The notes: generated by a model not told the origin, from the letters alone. A DNA stretch of 64,000 bases from Magnetovibrio sp. PR-2 (GCF_036689815.1 NZ_JBAHUR010000011.1:1-64000), one strand, 5' to 3'. Numbered from the stretch's first letter, positions 27,050-35,809 are shown. Made by a program: numbers and translations.

Positions 27050-27240
27050 GTGCTGCCCCACTCTGTCTTGGAACCTGAAAGATTCCCCGAAAAGCTCGGG
27101 TTACATCTTCGGTGAGAAATCGGTTCTCCGACTTCTGCTTTCCAGAGCCTCGTCGCCATCACGGTCCGTTTGCCTGAGAGATTCCGGGGCGGTTGCTCCT
27201 TCGGCGCTGCCAATTAAACGCGGCAGTCTCTCCCGTGGCG
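27050..27240 (-). ncRNA. Tandem glycine riboswitch
   Basis: Read on the minus strand, two aptamers follow each other. The first opens with GGGAGAGACTGCC, contains GCGCCGAAGGAGCAA and closes with AATCTCTCAGGCAAA. The second contains CACCGAAGATGTAACC and AATCTTTCAGGTTCC, and ends near GACAGAGTGGGGC. These are the conserved gcvT-motif blocks. The leader ends about 55 bases before the gcvT start. In this class glycine binding turns on the downstream cleavage genes. Boundaries are approximate. Confidence 0.93.
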
Positions 27241-27378
27241 GCATAAATCGAGGTAACCAGTATTCGATTTTATCGCATAGCCCAGTTCGACCAGGCTGGC
27301 TTCATTGTATTGATCATACCCTCAACGTCAATGGGGGCTATCCACAGGTGGGTGGTTCAGCCCTCAATTCAAGGGAAA

Positions 27379-27945
27379 TCAACGGTTTTTGAGCTGGTAT
27401 TGAAGCTCGTCGCGGGTGAGCTTGAGACCTAGGTAGAATCGGTACGTTTGTCCCGTTTCTCCGGGTTTCAGCGCCAACGTAACTTCGTAGGGTTCGGTCC
27501 GTTGCCAAGCCAAACGCGGAACAGATGCGGTATAGGTCAAATCAACGCTGAAGGTATCGCGTTTGATGATGTTTTTGGACGAATCGGTCAATGCAATGAA
27601 GTATTCAAAGCTGGATTTGCCCTTGGCGTTGGCCGGGCCACGTTCAGACAGGATTTGGGGGGCAATCAAAACTGTGAGTTCAGCACTGCCGTCGTCTTCG
27701 TATTCATACTGGCAGGCGCCACCGAAACCGGTCATTTGCTCTTCATGCACGACATCGATGATGTCGCGGCCATTGCCGGGACGAAAGCGCGTGAGTTTTT
27801 CCGCACCACCCAAGATGCGGATTTCCGGACACGGCGGCGGCGGGCCTTCATCGGTAGCGCACGCAGCCAAGCCGAGAGCCATCAGCCCCAGTAAGCCAGC
27901 TTCTATGGTGCGTGTGAAGGCGCGTGTGAAGGTGCGTTTCGCCAT
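27379..27945 (-). CDS. Putative lipoprotein, conserved hypothetical
   Basis: 188 residues. Signal peptide with lipobox LAAC at residues 26-29. Mature part begins with a Pro-rich segment (GPPPPCPEIRIL), then RFRPGNGRDIIDV, then beta-strand-rich sequence with a C-terminal YRFYLGLKLTRDEL helix. I recognise the pattern as a conserved lipoprotein of Rhodospirillales-type bacteria, without known function. It is in its own transcription unit upstream of the riboswitch region. Confidence 0.7.
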   Translation of the reverse strand: MAKRTFTRAFTRTIEAGLLGLMALGLAACATDEGPPPPCPEIRILGGAEKLTRFRPGNGRDIIDVVHEEQMTGFGGACQYEYEDDGSAELTVLIAPQILSERGPANAKGKSSFEYFIALTDSSKNIIKRDTFSVDLTYTASVPRLAWQRTEPYEVTLALKPGETGQTYRFYLGLKLTRDELQYQLKNR

Positions 27946-27984
27946 GTCCCCAATGACCCCTATACGTGTGCGTAACCCCTCTGT

Positions 27985-28224
27985 TTAGAGGTTTTTGTGT
28001 TCTCCGTCGCAGACTGCCCCCTTTTTCGAAGCGCGGCAACCGCAGAAATACACATTGCCGGATTTTTCAGCGGTGTAGGGTTCGGGTTTGAAGTCTGTGC
28101 CCTTGTGCTTGCCATCGCAAAACGGCTGGTTTTCTGTGAGCCCACAGGTGCAATAGTAATAGGTCTTGCCTTCCTCGGCTTCGACGACATAGGGGGCTTT
28201 TTTGCTGCAGACGGGTGCGTCCAT
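27985..28224 (-). CDS. Tandem CDGSH-type iron-sulfur protein
   Basis: 79 residues with two copies of the mitoNEET-type 2Fe-2S motif (three Cys and one His): CTCGLTENQPFCDGKH in the first half and CGCRASKKGAVCDGEH in the second. The tandem form corresponds to the small bacterial class related to Miner2/CISD3. It should hold two redox-active, pH-labile clusters in the cytoplasm. The physiological partner is unknown. It is a single-gene unit between a lipoprotein and a peptidoglycan-binding protein. Confidence 0.9.
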   Translation of the reverse strand: MDAPVCSKKAPYVVEAEEGKTYYYCTCGLTENQPFCDGKHKGTDFKPEPYTAEKSGNVYFCGCRASKKGAVCDGEHKNL

Positions 28225-28321
28225 TTTGCTGTTCCTAGTTTCTTTTTGGGTCAGTTTTATGATTGATTGGCCGGGAATTTAGACAACTCGGACCGGGGAT
28301 ACAACCCGTGAGAATTTAGGG

Positions 28322-30151
28322 TCATTTGGGAACAGATGTTTGAGCCGTTTGTGCGGTTTGATCCATCAGGGTCGTCATGGTCGCCGCCACCTTGCTCAGG
28401 GCCCGGGCGCGCCCCCAGGGGTTTCGAATGGTTTTGGCTTCGTCCAAGGCAAGATTGAACACCGACCATGCACCATCGTTTTCCAAGCGCTTGGTTCGTT
28501 CAATGGCGATATCGCAGAGCATCCACACCCGGGAAAAAGGGCTTAAAATATCATCAGTGGCGGTATCGGCGGCGTCTTGAGCGCGGGTTGCGCCGGTTAA
28601 GTCTGCGGCGCGCCGGCGTTCATCGGCAATGGTCCAAAAGATATGCGCTTTGAGGCGTTCATCCGTGATCAGATGGGCCGCTTCGACGGATTGCTCGAAC
28701 AAATCGGGGGCCTTAGCCGCGCTGATGGAGACGTCGTTGTACGCCAAAGAAATGCGCGAAAAGGCGTAGGCCTTGGCAAATGGGAATTTAATTTTAGCCG
28801 CGTCTTTTTTGGCTTTGACCAAGGTCTCACGGGCTTCGTCGATCAAACCTGCACCGCCTTGAAACGCGGCGATGCGCGCCAAGACCAAAGCGCGGTAGCG
28901 CACGGTTTCAATGCTGTCGGCCGTAATCAACGCCGCACTGGCTTCGCCCGATTGGGCAAGCCCCGTTGCTGCGGCGACCAAAACAGGGGTGTCGGCGGAC
29001 CCGTTTTCAACGCGGCCCAAGACCTCCAAAGCTTTTTTGGCCATGCCGCTTTCGGCGTAGCTGGCCGCAATGTAGCGTAGCGCCTTGTCGGTCTCTTCCG
29101 TCGTCTTTAGGTCTGCAAGCAAGCGTTCGGCGGCTTCGATATGACGGATGGCTTGGGGTTCAAATCCGGCTTTGGCCAGTACGCCTGCGATGCGGGTGTA
29201 GAGCGATATTTGCGACAGCGCAGACGGGACGTTGTCCAAATACCTGCCCAATTGGTCTTCGGTCTGGGCCGGATCGAACTGCGGGTTTTCCTGGGCTTGG
29301 ATTTCCGTGATGTGAATGTAGGCTTCGGCTTGTTTGTAGGCGTCCGGGATGATGTCGACGGCGGCCAGCGCATCTTCAAGCTCACCAGATTCGGCGCGCG
29401 CTTTGGCGATGTCGCGCAGGGCGACCATAATCAATCGGGGGTCGTGGATGCGCCGTGTTGTCGCCGTGGCGTCTTGCGCAAAACCGGAGCGCGCCTGGGC
29501 CGCGAGAATTTCACCCAAGGCCCAATCGCGCATTTCCGGCTTATCGATATCGCGGGCACTCGACGCCGCTTCGATCAGCAAACACCGTGGCTTGGGGTTC
29601 GCCATGCAGGCTTTCGTATTGGGTTCGCCAGTGCTGCTGCCCAGTTGGTCTTGTTCTTCGAGCAGGTTTCGCGTTTTGGGGTTGGCCAACAAGGCATCGC
29701 GGGCGCGTTCAATGGTGCGCGCGCGGGAATCTTCCAGGCGTTTGAGAAGCTTGTTGACCTGTCCGCCTGTGACCAAATCCCGGGCCAGATTTTCAGTGGC
29801 TTTGCCGTCCACCTTCAGGTCGGCGCTGGCTTGATAAGCGCGGATGGCGGCTTCGGTTTGCAGGCCCATACGTCCATCGATGGGGCCAAGGTAAAAGCCT
29901 TGGTTGGCGAGTTCTTCTTGGATGGTAAAGATATGGTTCTTTGCCGGGCCGGAGGGTGCTTGAGGCTCTGCACGCCGAATGTCGCCACCCGCAGCGGTTT
30001 CGAAACCAGCCAGCCCCCCAGAGGTCGGCGAGATGGCCGGTGAGAAGGTCGGCGAGAAGGTCGACACAGGCGCGTTCGCCGCCCACAAATGAGTGGCAGT
30101 GCACAGTATCCCGGTCATGATGAAAATGGCGACGGGCCCTTGTGGGCGCAT
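28322..30151 (-). CDS. Exported protein with peptidoglycan-binding domain and helical repeats
   Basis: 609 residues. An N-terminal signal peptide (cut after LWAA) is followed by a low-complexity TFSPTFSPAISP stretch. Residues 75-125 form a PG_binding_1 domain (IQEELANQGFYLGPIDGRMG, then AIRAYQ). Residues 150-609 are all-alpha, TPR/HEAT-like repeats with recurring Ala/Gly-rich helix pairs (ALRDIAKARAESGELEDA, IAASYAESGMAKKALEVLGR). It should sit in the periplasm bound to the cell wall and act as a scaffold. Partner unknown. One-gene unit. Confidence 0.8.
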   Translation of the reverse strand: MRPQGPVAIFIMTGILCTATHLWAANAPVSTFSPTFSPAISPTSGGLAGFETAAGGDIRRAEPQAPSGPAKNHIFTIQEELANQGFYLGPIDGRMGLQTEAAIRAYQASADLKVDGKATENLARDLVTGGQVNKLLKRLEDSRARTIERARDALLANPKTRNLLEEQDQLGSSTGEPNTKACMANPKPRCLLIEAASSARDIDKPEMRDWALGEILAAQARSGFAQDATATTRRIHDPRLIMVALRDIAKARAESGELEDALAAVDIIPDAYKQAEAYIHITEIQAQENPQFDPAQTEDQLGRYLDNVPSALSQISLYTRIAGVLAKAGFEPQAIRHIEAAERLLADLKTTEETDKALRYIAASYAESGMAKKALEVLGRVENGSADTPVLVAAATGLAQSGEASAALITADSIETVRYRALVLARIAAFQGGAGLIDEARETLVKAKKDAAKIKFPFAKAYAFSRISLAYNDVSISAAKAPDLFEQSVEAAHLITDERLKAHIFWTIADERRRAADLTGATRAQDAADTATDDILSPFSRVWMLCDIAIERTKRLENDGAWSVFNLALDEAKTIRNPWGRARALSKVAATMTTLMDQTAQTAQTSVPK

Positions 30152-30264
30152 TTTCGTTCCTTAAATTATTTTTGACGCCCTCATGAGTATCGCACGCAGG
30201 GGGGCTGTCCATAAAGTCATCATTGTGTTTTGATGTAAAAAATTAGTGAAGCAAGAGCACTTTA

Positions 30265-31227
30265 ATGGCTGTTTATACGGAAATCTCCGACGATGATCTC
30301 AACGCTTTTGTCGCCCAGTACGACATTGGCGAAGTGTTGTCGTGCAAGGGCATTGCCGAAGGGGTGGAAAACTCAAACTATCTATTGGTGACGAGCCAAG
30401 CCCCGTTCATTTTGACGTTGTACGAAAAGCGCGTGGATCCGGACGACCTGCCGTTCTTTTTGGAGCTCACCGAACATTTATCCCGCGCCGGTGTGCCGTG
30501 TCCAACGCCTGTGCGGGCGCGTGACGGCGAAGCGTTGAGAGCACTTAGCGAACGCCCGGCCGCCATCGTCACGTTCTTAAACGGTATGTGGCCCAAGCGG
30601 GTGCAAAACCATCACTGCGCTGAGCTGGGCCGTGCCATGGCCGAGATGCATGTGGCAGCCTCTCGCTTTGAGAAGGGCCGCCCCAATACGCTCAGTGTCG
30701 ACAACTGGCGGCCTTTGTTTGTGTCTTGCGACGGGCGCGGTGATGAAGTTCAGCCGGGCTTAAACGCTATCTTGTTGGCGGAGTTGGACGCGCTGGAGGC
30801 CAGCTGGCCCAAAGACTTGCCCCAAGGCATCATTCACGCGGATCTCTTTCCCGACAATGTGTTCTTTCGGGGAGAAACGCTCAGCGGACTGATCGATTTT
30901 TATTTCGCCTGCACAGATACTTTCATGTATGACGTGGCGATCTGTTTGAACGCGTGGTGCTTTGAGCGGGACGGCGATTTTAACGTTACCAAAGCGCGCA
31001 AAATGTTGGCGGCTTATAGCAAGGTGCGGCCCTTGAGCGGGTCTGAAATGAACGCACTGCCGATTTTGGCCCGTGGTGCCGCCATGCGCTTTTTGTTAAC
31101 GCGTCTTTATGATTGGTTGAATACACCGGACACGGCTTTTGTCACGCGCAAGGACCCGTTGGAATATTTAAACAAGCTGCGCTTTCATCAAAGGGTCTCG
31201 GGCCCCGGCGCATATGGATTGGATTAA
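30265..31227 (+). CDS. thrB: Homoserine kinase (APH-fold type)
   Basis: 320 residues of the aminoglycoside-phosphotransferase fold, the ThrB type found in alphaproteobacteria. Visible motifs: [10 protein letters not shown] nucleotide loop near residue 35, the catalytic [14 protein letters not shown] near residue 190, and the metal-binding DFYFAC. It phosphorylates homoserine for threonine synthesis; thrC is at 39476. The stop overlaps rnhA's start by one base (TAATG). Confidence 0.93.
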   Translation: MAVYTEISDDDLNAFVAQYDIGEVLSCKGIAEGVENSNYLLVTSQAPFILTLYEKRVDPDDLPFFLELTEHLSRAGVPCPTPVRARDGEALRALSERPAAIVTFLNGMWPKRVQNHHCAELGRAMAEMHVAASRFEKGRPNTLSVDNWRPLFVSCDGRGDEVQPGLNAILLAELDALEASWPKDLPQGIIHADLFPDNVFFRGETLSGLIDFYFACTDTFMYDVAICLNAWCFERDGDFNVTKARKMLAAYSKVRPLSGSEMNALPILARGAAMRFLLTRLYDWLNTPDTAFVTRKDPLEYLNKLRFHQRVSGPGAYGLD

Positions 31228-31688
31228 TGGCTAAAGACATCGTTGAAATTTTTACGGACGGAGCGTGCTCCGGCAACCCCGGCCCCGGGGGCTGGGGCGT
31301 GGTCATGCGTTGGAACGATCACGAAAAAGAACTGTCCGATTTCGAAGCTGAGACCACCAACAACCGCATGGAACTGATGGCCGCCATTCGCGGGCTCGAA
31401 CAGCTCAAACGCGACGTCGGCAAAGTGCGTCTCACCACCGACAGCACCTACGTGAAAGACGGCATCACCAAATGGATCTTCGGCTGGAAGAAAAACGGCT
31501 GGAAGACGGCAGCGAAGAAGCCCGTCAAAAACAAAGACCTGTGGATGCGGCTAGACGAAGCCCTGAAGGGCAAAGACGTCGAGTGGGACTGGGTCAAAGG
31601 CCACGCCGGACATCCGGAAAACGAACGCTGCGACGAACTGGCGCGGCTTGCGATTAAGCAGTACAGGGATGCTTATAGCCAAGACTGA
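31227..31688 (+). CDS. rnhA: Ribonuclease HI
   Basis: 153 residues. Catalytic acids are in [34 protein letters not shown] and the C-terminal [16 protein letters not shown]. It degrades the RNA strand of RNA-DNA hybrids. The start overlaps the thrB stop by one base. The last codons and the stop (31686-31688) lie inside the left 32 bp arm of the inverted-repeat element that follows. Confidence 0.96.
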   Translation: MAKDIVEIFTDGACSGNPGPGGWGVVMRWNDHEKELSDFEAETTNNRMELMAAIRGLEQLKRDVGKVRLTTDSTYVKDGITKWIFGWKKNGWKTAAKKPVKNKDLWMRLDEALKGKDVEWDWVKGHAGHPENERCDELARLAIKQYRDAYSQD

Positions 31689-31943
31689 ATAGTGATTAGG
31701 TTGATGCCTTTGATGGAGGCGCTCTTTCGTTTTGGCACGGTGCATTCCGCCGCGCGATGTGGTTCATCGGGCAAGGGATGAGACATAGCCAAAACGAAAG
31801 AGCGCCCCACCGAAGGCCGCCTTTCTTTGCCCCGTGGCTTCGTTGATACACTTGGATGATGAACCACATCAGCCTGCGTGTCTCGCCTCGCCACAAGACA
31901 AAGAAAGGCGGTCAAAGGCGTCAACCTAATCACTATTCAGTCT
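31682..31943. repeat. Compound inverted-repeat element with complementary hairpin loops
   Basis: Terminal arms of 32 bases at 31682-31713 and 31912-31943 are inverted copies with one difference, which is a U.G pair in plus-strand RNA. Inside are two hairpins. The first has 19 bp perfect arms (31718-31736 and 31788-31806). The second has 13 bp perfect arms (31817-31829 and 31899-31911). The loop of the first holds GATGTGGTTCATC (31756-31768) and the loop of the second holds its exact complement (31858-31870). The two halves look like diverged inverted copies of one hairpin of about 90 bases. The arms cover the 3' ends of rnhA and the convergent peroxiredoxin gene. No protein-coding gene is credible inside. 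Confidence 0.9.
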
Positions 31944-32417
31944 AGACAACTGAACCGCTGCGCTGGAGATTTCGAACTGTTTCGGCTCTTCGCGGTCTAG
32001 GCTTTGCACCACGCCGTCTTTGACGATCATGGCGTAGCGGTCCGAGCGCACGCCCATGCCGCCGCCGGTCAAATCCAGTTCCAGGCCTAGCTTTTTCGTC
32101 AGTTCTGCAGAGCCGTCTGCAATCATGCGCACTTTGCCATCGACATTTTGGTGTTGGCCCCAGGCGGCCATGACGAAGGCATCGTTGACGGACAAGCAGA
32201 CGATGTCGTCCACGCCTTTGGCTTTGAGTTGCTCGGACAGCTGAATATAGCCCGGCAGGTGTTGGGCAGAGCACGTCGGTGTATACGCGCCCGGCAAAGC
32301 GAACATCACAACGGTTTTCCCGCCAAACAAATCATCGGTAGAAACCGGTTCGGGGCCGTCGGGGCCCATTTCGAAAACGGTGGCTGTGGGGATTTTGTCG
32401 CCGGGTTGGATGCTCAT
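31926..32417 (-). CDS. Peroxiredoxin, Prx5 type
   Basis: 163 residues from MSIQPGDKIPTATVF (AAGGA eight bases upstream; a start at 32435 is possible). The peroxidatic Cys is in PGAYTPTCSAQHLPGY near residue 50. This PxxxTxxC block, with the later GVRSDRYAMIVKDG, is typical of Prx5/type II peroxiredoxins that reduce H2O2 and alkyl peroxides, often with glutaredoxin. The final codons (SRLNSD and stop) fall in the right arm of the inverted-repeat element, so the C-terminus may differ from relatives. Confidence 0.92.
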   Translation of the reverse strand: MSIQPGDKIPTATVFEMGPDGPEPVSTDDLFGGKTVVMFALPGAYTPTCSAQHLPGYIQLSEQLKAKGVDDIVCLSVNDAFVMAAWGQHQNVDGKVRMIADGSAELTKKLGLELDLTGGGMGVRSDRYAMIVKDGVVQSLDREEPKQFEISSAAVQLSRLNSD

Positions 32418-32440
32418 CGGTGCGGTCCTTATCAAATCAT

Positions 32441-32470
32441 AAACGCGTCCCTAATAAGTGGGACGCGTTT
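32441..32470. terminator. Terminator-like hairpin between dsbD and peroxiredoxin
   Basis: An 11 bp perfect stem (AAACGCGTCCC / GGGACGCGTTT) with a TAATAAGT loop sits 20 bases after the dsbD/scsB stop on the minus strand. It lies upstream of the peroxiredoxin start and should separate the two units. The U-tract is short, so strength is uncertain. Confidence 0.65.
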
Positions 32471-32490
32471 TCAATTGTGCAAGAGGCAGC

Positions 32491-34659
32491 TTAGCGTTTT
32501 GCGCCGACCGCCATGGCGCCACTGCCCGCTTTGTCCAGTGCCGAGATGACTTCCGATGTGCTCAACAGCTCGGGCAGCGCAATCCCGCCCGGCGCTCCGG
32601 GGCCGTAGACCGCGTTGAACGGAATGCCGTAACGCCCGAAGCTGGACAGATAGTTTGTAATCACCGTGCTGGGACGGGTCCAGTCGGCTTGCATGGCGAC
32701 GGTGCCGGAACTTGTCAGGCGGTCATAGACGATGTCGTCACTGATCACGACGGCTTTGTTCACTTGGCAGGTGATGCACCACTCTGCCGTGACATCGACA
32801 AACACCACGCGCCCGGCGACGACGTGTTCGCGGATGGCGGCTTGGTCAAACGTCGTCCACAGGGCGTCGAGCTTGGGTTCGGATGCGGGTTCGGACGAGG
32901 TGGAGATGGTGTCCGGCACGCCAAATGCCAACACGGACAAGATCGCAACCGCGCCCCAATCCATGCGGCCATAGCGGTGATGCAGGCGTTTGTGGATAAA
33001 GAGCATGGCGGCGATCACGACCAAAATCGCGCCGATTAAGGCCGCGGCCAGTTGGCTCACCTGGATGGCTAAAATGCTCACCAACCACACGCCGGTGCCC
33101 GCGAGGGCAAAGCCTAAGATCCGGCGCAAGATGACCATCCAGCGTCCAGGCTTGGGCATCTTCGTGGCAAAGGCCGGGCGCAGCGCTACCAGCAAGTAGG
33201 GCAGGGCCAAGCCGACACCAAGGGCGGCGAAGATTGCTAAAATCTCAAACGTGCCGCGCGCCAAAGCAAAGCCCACGGCGGTGCCCAGGAAGGGTGCCGA
33301 GCACGGTGTCGCCAACAACGTCGCCAACGCACCCGTCATGAAGTGGCTGCCCAGGCCATGCACGTGGGTGGTGGGGGCGCCCAATTCGGACACGCCTTCG
33401 GGCAGGTGCACTTCAAAAAAGCCCCAGAGGTTACAGGCGAACAAGGTGACCACCAAGGCCATGGCGACCAAGAACCACGGGTGTTGGAACTGAATCCCCC
33501 AACCAATAGCAAGGCCCGCCGTTTTCAAAACAATGAGGGCGGCGGCCAGAACCAGGAACGAGGTGATGATGCCGGCAGCTGATGCTAAGAAGCTCATGCG
33601 CACGGTGCGGGTGTCGCTGCCGCCATGCCCGACCACGCCCAGCAGTTTGATTGATAGCACAGGCAGCACGCACGGCATTAAATTCAAAATCAAACCGCCC
33701 AACACGGCCAAGGCCAGCATGACCAACAGCGAAGGCCCCGCAGCGGGGGCTGCTTCCGGTTGAGCTTTTAGAAGTTGAGCGAGTTCTTGTGTTAGAGGCG
33801 CGGGCGTTGCGGAAAATTCAGCACCGCGCGGGGCATCGGCCAAGGTGACGGTGAACGCGCCTTGGTCCAGCGGAGCTTTGACGTATTTAAGCCCTTTGAC
33901 CTCGATTTCCATCAACGCCGTTTTGCCGTCGCCGCTGAGGGTGAGGCTGGGTTCGCCGTAAGCCAAGCCTTCCGGTCCTTCGATGAACGCATCGGGATTG
34001 GTGAAGGCTTGGGCGGAGGACGCTTGGACGTAGAGCAGCGCTTGGTCTTCGGGGTTTTGGGGATCCCTTTGGAACTGAAGGGCTTCGAGCTCCAACCCCA
34101 ATCCAGCGCCAACGCCCGGAACGGTGCTTTGATAACGGTTTATCAGGTGGGCTTCTTCGGACGGTGTTGCGGGCCCGGCGGGAAGTTGAAAGGTGATCTC
34201 AGCGTCATAGGGAATACAGATTTCGGCGCAGGCCAGGTAGCTGATCTGGGTGTTCAGCGCTAAGCCTTCTCCCGGTTGGTCGACCTCGACCGCCAGCGGC
34301 AGCACGACTTCTTTTTTGTAGCCCAGCGTTTCAAAGCCCAAGACCGAAAAGCGTTCGGGTAACGGCCAGAGAATTTCGGTGCTTGTGACGTTTAAGGACC
34401 CGTCCGTTTCCACATAGGGCGGAAATCCGGCGTCACCGGGCGAACGCCAATAAATCTTCCAATCGGGCTTGAGCTTGTAATGCAGGCCGAAGGTCAAACG
34501 CTTGGCCTCTCCCGCGCCGTCGGTTTGGGAAATGATGCGCAGTTCGGTGTGATCGGTTTTGATCCAATCGCTGGTCGCCGCAAAGGCTTCGCCGCTGAGG
34601 ATCAGCAGGGTTCCCAAAAGCACGAGAGCGGGGCGGAAAAAGCGGTGCACGTGAATCAT
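32491..34659 (-). CDS. DsbD/ScsB-type thiol:disulfide transporter
   Basis: 722 residues from MIHVHRFFRPALV, which starts a Sec signal (cut near GEAFA); the longer open frame upstream has no such signal. Residues 25-280 form a periplasmic domain with a Cys pair in YLACAEICIPY. Eight membrane helices follow, with one Cys in LNLMPCVLPV and its partner in ATPCSAPFLG. The C-terminal thioredoxin-like domain has the CITC active site (AEWCITCQVNK, about residue 635). It moves reducing power from cytoplasmic thioredoxin to periplasmic partners, such as cytochrome maturation or copper-defence proteins. Single-gene unit, divergent from yqgE. Confidence 0.88.
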   Translation of the reverse strand: MIHVHRFFRPALVLLGTLLILSGEAFAATSDWIKTDHTELRIISQTDGAGEAKRLTFGLHYKLKPDWKIYWRSPGDAGFPPYVETDGSLNVTSTEILWPLPERFSVLGFETLGYKKEVVLPLAVEVDQPGEGLALNTQISYLACAEICIPYDAEITFQLPAGPATPSEEAHLINRYQSTVPGVGAGLGLELEALQFQRDPQNPEDQALLYVQASSAQAFTNPDAFIEGPEGLAYGEPSLTLSGDGKTALMEIEVKGLKYVKAPLDQGAFTVTLADAPRGAEFSATPAPLTQELAQLLKAQPEAAPAAGPSLLVMLALAVLGGLILNLMPCVLPVLSIKLLGVVGHGGSDTRTVRMSFLASAAGIITSFLVLAAALIVLKTAGLAIGWGIQFQHPWFLVAMALVVTLFACNLWGFFEVHLPEGVSELGAPTTHVHGLGSHFMTGALATLLATPCSAPFLGTAVGFALARGTFEILAIFAALGVGLALPYLLVALRPAFATKMPKPGRWMVILRRILGFALAGTGVWLVSILAIQVSQLAAALIGAILVVIAAMLFIHKRLHHRYGRMDWGAVAILSVLAFGVPDTISTSSEPASEPKLDALWTTFDQAAIREHVVAGRVVFVDVTAEWCITCQVNKAVVISDDIVYDRLTSSGTVAMQADWTRPSTVITNYLSSFGRYGIPFNAVYGPGAPGGIALPELLSTSEVISALDKAGSGAMAVGAKR

Positions 34660-34839
34660 AGCCTCAGAGTTTATCGTTATTTTTTCAGAAGTTAAGCCCA
34701 GAACATGGCCGATTTGGGGCAAAACGCATTCGTCACATGAAATTGACGCAAGTTTGTAGCGGAAAAGGTCCTGGTTTATGCTTATATTTATGTTTGGAAG
34801 AGCCAACGCGATTTGGGACAAAAAAAGAACGGTGTCACT

Positions 34840-35418
34840 ATGAACACAAAAATCCCCGAAGACCCGTATTTGGCCGGGCAACTTCTTCTCGCCATGCCGG
34901 GAATGGAAGACAGCCGCTTTACGCATTCGGTCATTTATGTCTGTGCGCACAATGGTGACGGCGCCATGGGATTGGTTATCAATCAACCCATGGAAGACTT
35001 TACCTTCGAAGATTTGATGGAGCAGCTCAACCTCGAGCAAACCAGCCACAAAGCCGACCCTATCATTGTGCAATCCGGTGGTCCGGTGGAGCAAGGCCGG
35101 GGATTTGTGCTGCACGGGTCGGACTATGTGCACGAAAGCACCATGGTGGTGAACGAAGACATATCGTTAACCGGCACCGTTGACATCTTGAAGGCCCTTG
35201 CAGATGGCACAGGCCCACAAGAGCACATTTTGGCATTGGGTTACGCCGGATGGGGACCGGGACAGTTGGACGAAGAAATCCTCGCCAACGGCTGGCTAAC
35301 CGTGGATGCGGACACGGACATTTTGTTCAACACGGCGCTGGACAAAAAATGGCAAAGCGCCATGGCGAAGCTGGGCATCGATCTCAGCTTACTTAGTGAA
35401 AATGCCGGGCATGCTTGA
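34840..35418 (+). CDS. YqgE/AlgH family protein
   Basis: 192 residues. The family's opening is clear: YLAGQLLLAMPGMEDSRFTH, then HNGDGAMGLVINQPM and the QSGGPVEQGRGFVLH block, with GYAGWGPGQLDEEI near residue 140. Biochemical role unknown despite the old AlgH name. ATG at 34840 chosen over an upstream start at 34813. Followed by a strong terminator. Confidence 0.93.
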   Translation: MNTKIPEDPYLAGQLLLAMPGMEDSRFTHSVIYVCAHNGDGAMGLVINQPMEDFTFEDLMEQLNLEQTSHKADPIIVQSGGPVEQGRGFVLHGSDYVHESTMVVNEDISLTGTVDILKALADGTGPQEHILALGYAGWGPGQLDEEILANGWLTVDADTDILFNTALDKKWQSAMAKLGIDLSLLSENAGHA

Positions 35419-35440
35419 TCTATTTGGAAAGACACAAAAA

Positions 35441-35465
35441 AAACCCGCTCCGAAAGAGCGGGTTT
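35441..35465. terminator. Rho-independent terminator
   Basis: A 10 bp perfect stem (AAACCCGCTC / GAGCGGGTTT) with a CGAAA loop, A-run before and T-run after, between convergent yqgE and the Gly/Tyr/Trp-rich protein gene; likely bidirectional. Confidence 0.9.
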
Positions 35466-35485
35466 TTGTTTGCGCTAAGCCGTGA

Positions 35486-35809
35486 TTATTCGGCTTTGGT
35501 TTGCGGCTGAACCGGTTGTACCGGCTGAACAGCTTGGGGGTATGCATACGGCGTATAACCGTAGCCATATCCCGGATAGCCATAACCGTAGCCGGGATTG
35601 CCGTAGCCATATCCCGGATAGCCGTAGCCATAACCGGGATAGCCACCCCAGTTGTTGCCACCCCACGGGCCGCCACCCCATGGACCGCCGCCCCAGTTGT
35701 TGTTTCCCCAGTTCCACGGCCAGGTCCAAGCTTCGGCTTGGTTCGGCTGAGCGAACAGGGCAAAGGCAGCGACGAGGACGCCAGCGAAAATGATGGATAG
35801 TTTTTTCAT
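35486..35809 (-). CDS. Exported Gly/Tyr/Trp/Pro-rich protein, sulfur-globule-protein-like
   Basis: 107 residues. A Sec signal peptide is cut near AEA (residue 26). The mature protein is WTWPWNWGNNNWGGGPWGGG followed by tandem GYPGYGYG / NPGYGYG units and a Pro/Gln/Val tail. Coiled, Gly- and aromatic-rich exported proteins of this size resemble SgpA/SgpB, which coat periplasmic sulfur globules in purple sulfur bacteria. Similarity of composition is not proof; it could also be a surface or cuticle-like protein. No sulfur-oxidation genes lie in the window. Confidence 0.6.
   Translation of the reverse strand: MKKLSIIFAGVLVAAFALFAQPNQAEAWTWPWNWGNNNWGGGPWGGGPWGGNNWGGYPGYGYGYPGYGYGNPGYGYGYPGYGYGYTPYAYPQAVQPVQPVQPQTKAE

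Noticed and set aside
31673-31933. An 86-codon minus-strand frame inside the inverted-repeat element
   Set aside because: It lies wholly within paired repeat arms and has no ribosome binding site. If similar 'proteins' appear in databases they are probably repeat copies.
31682-31943. CRISPR-like array
   Set aside because: The repeats are inverted and of unequal type, not regularly spaced direct repeats.
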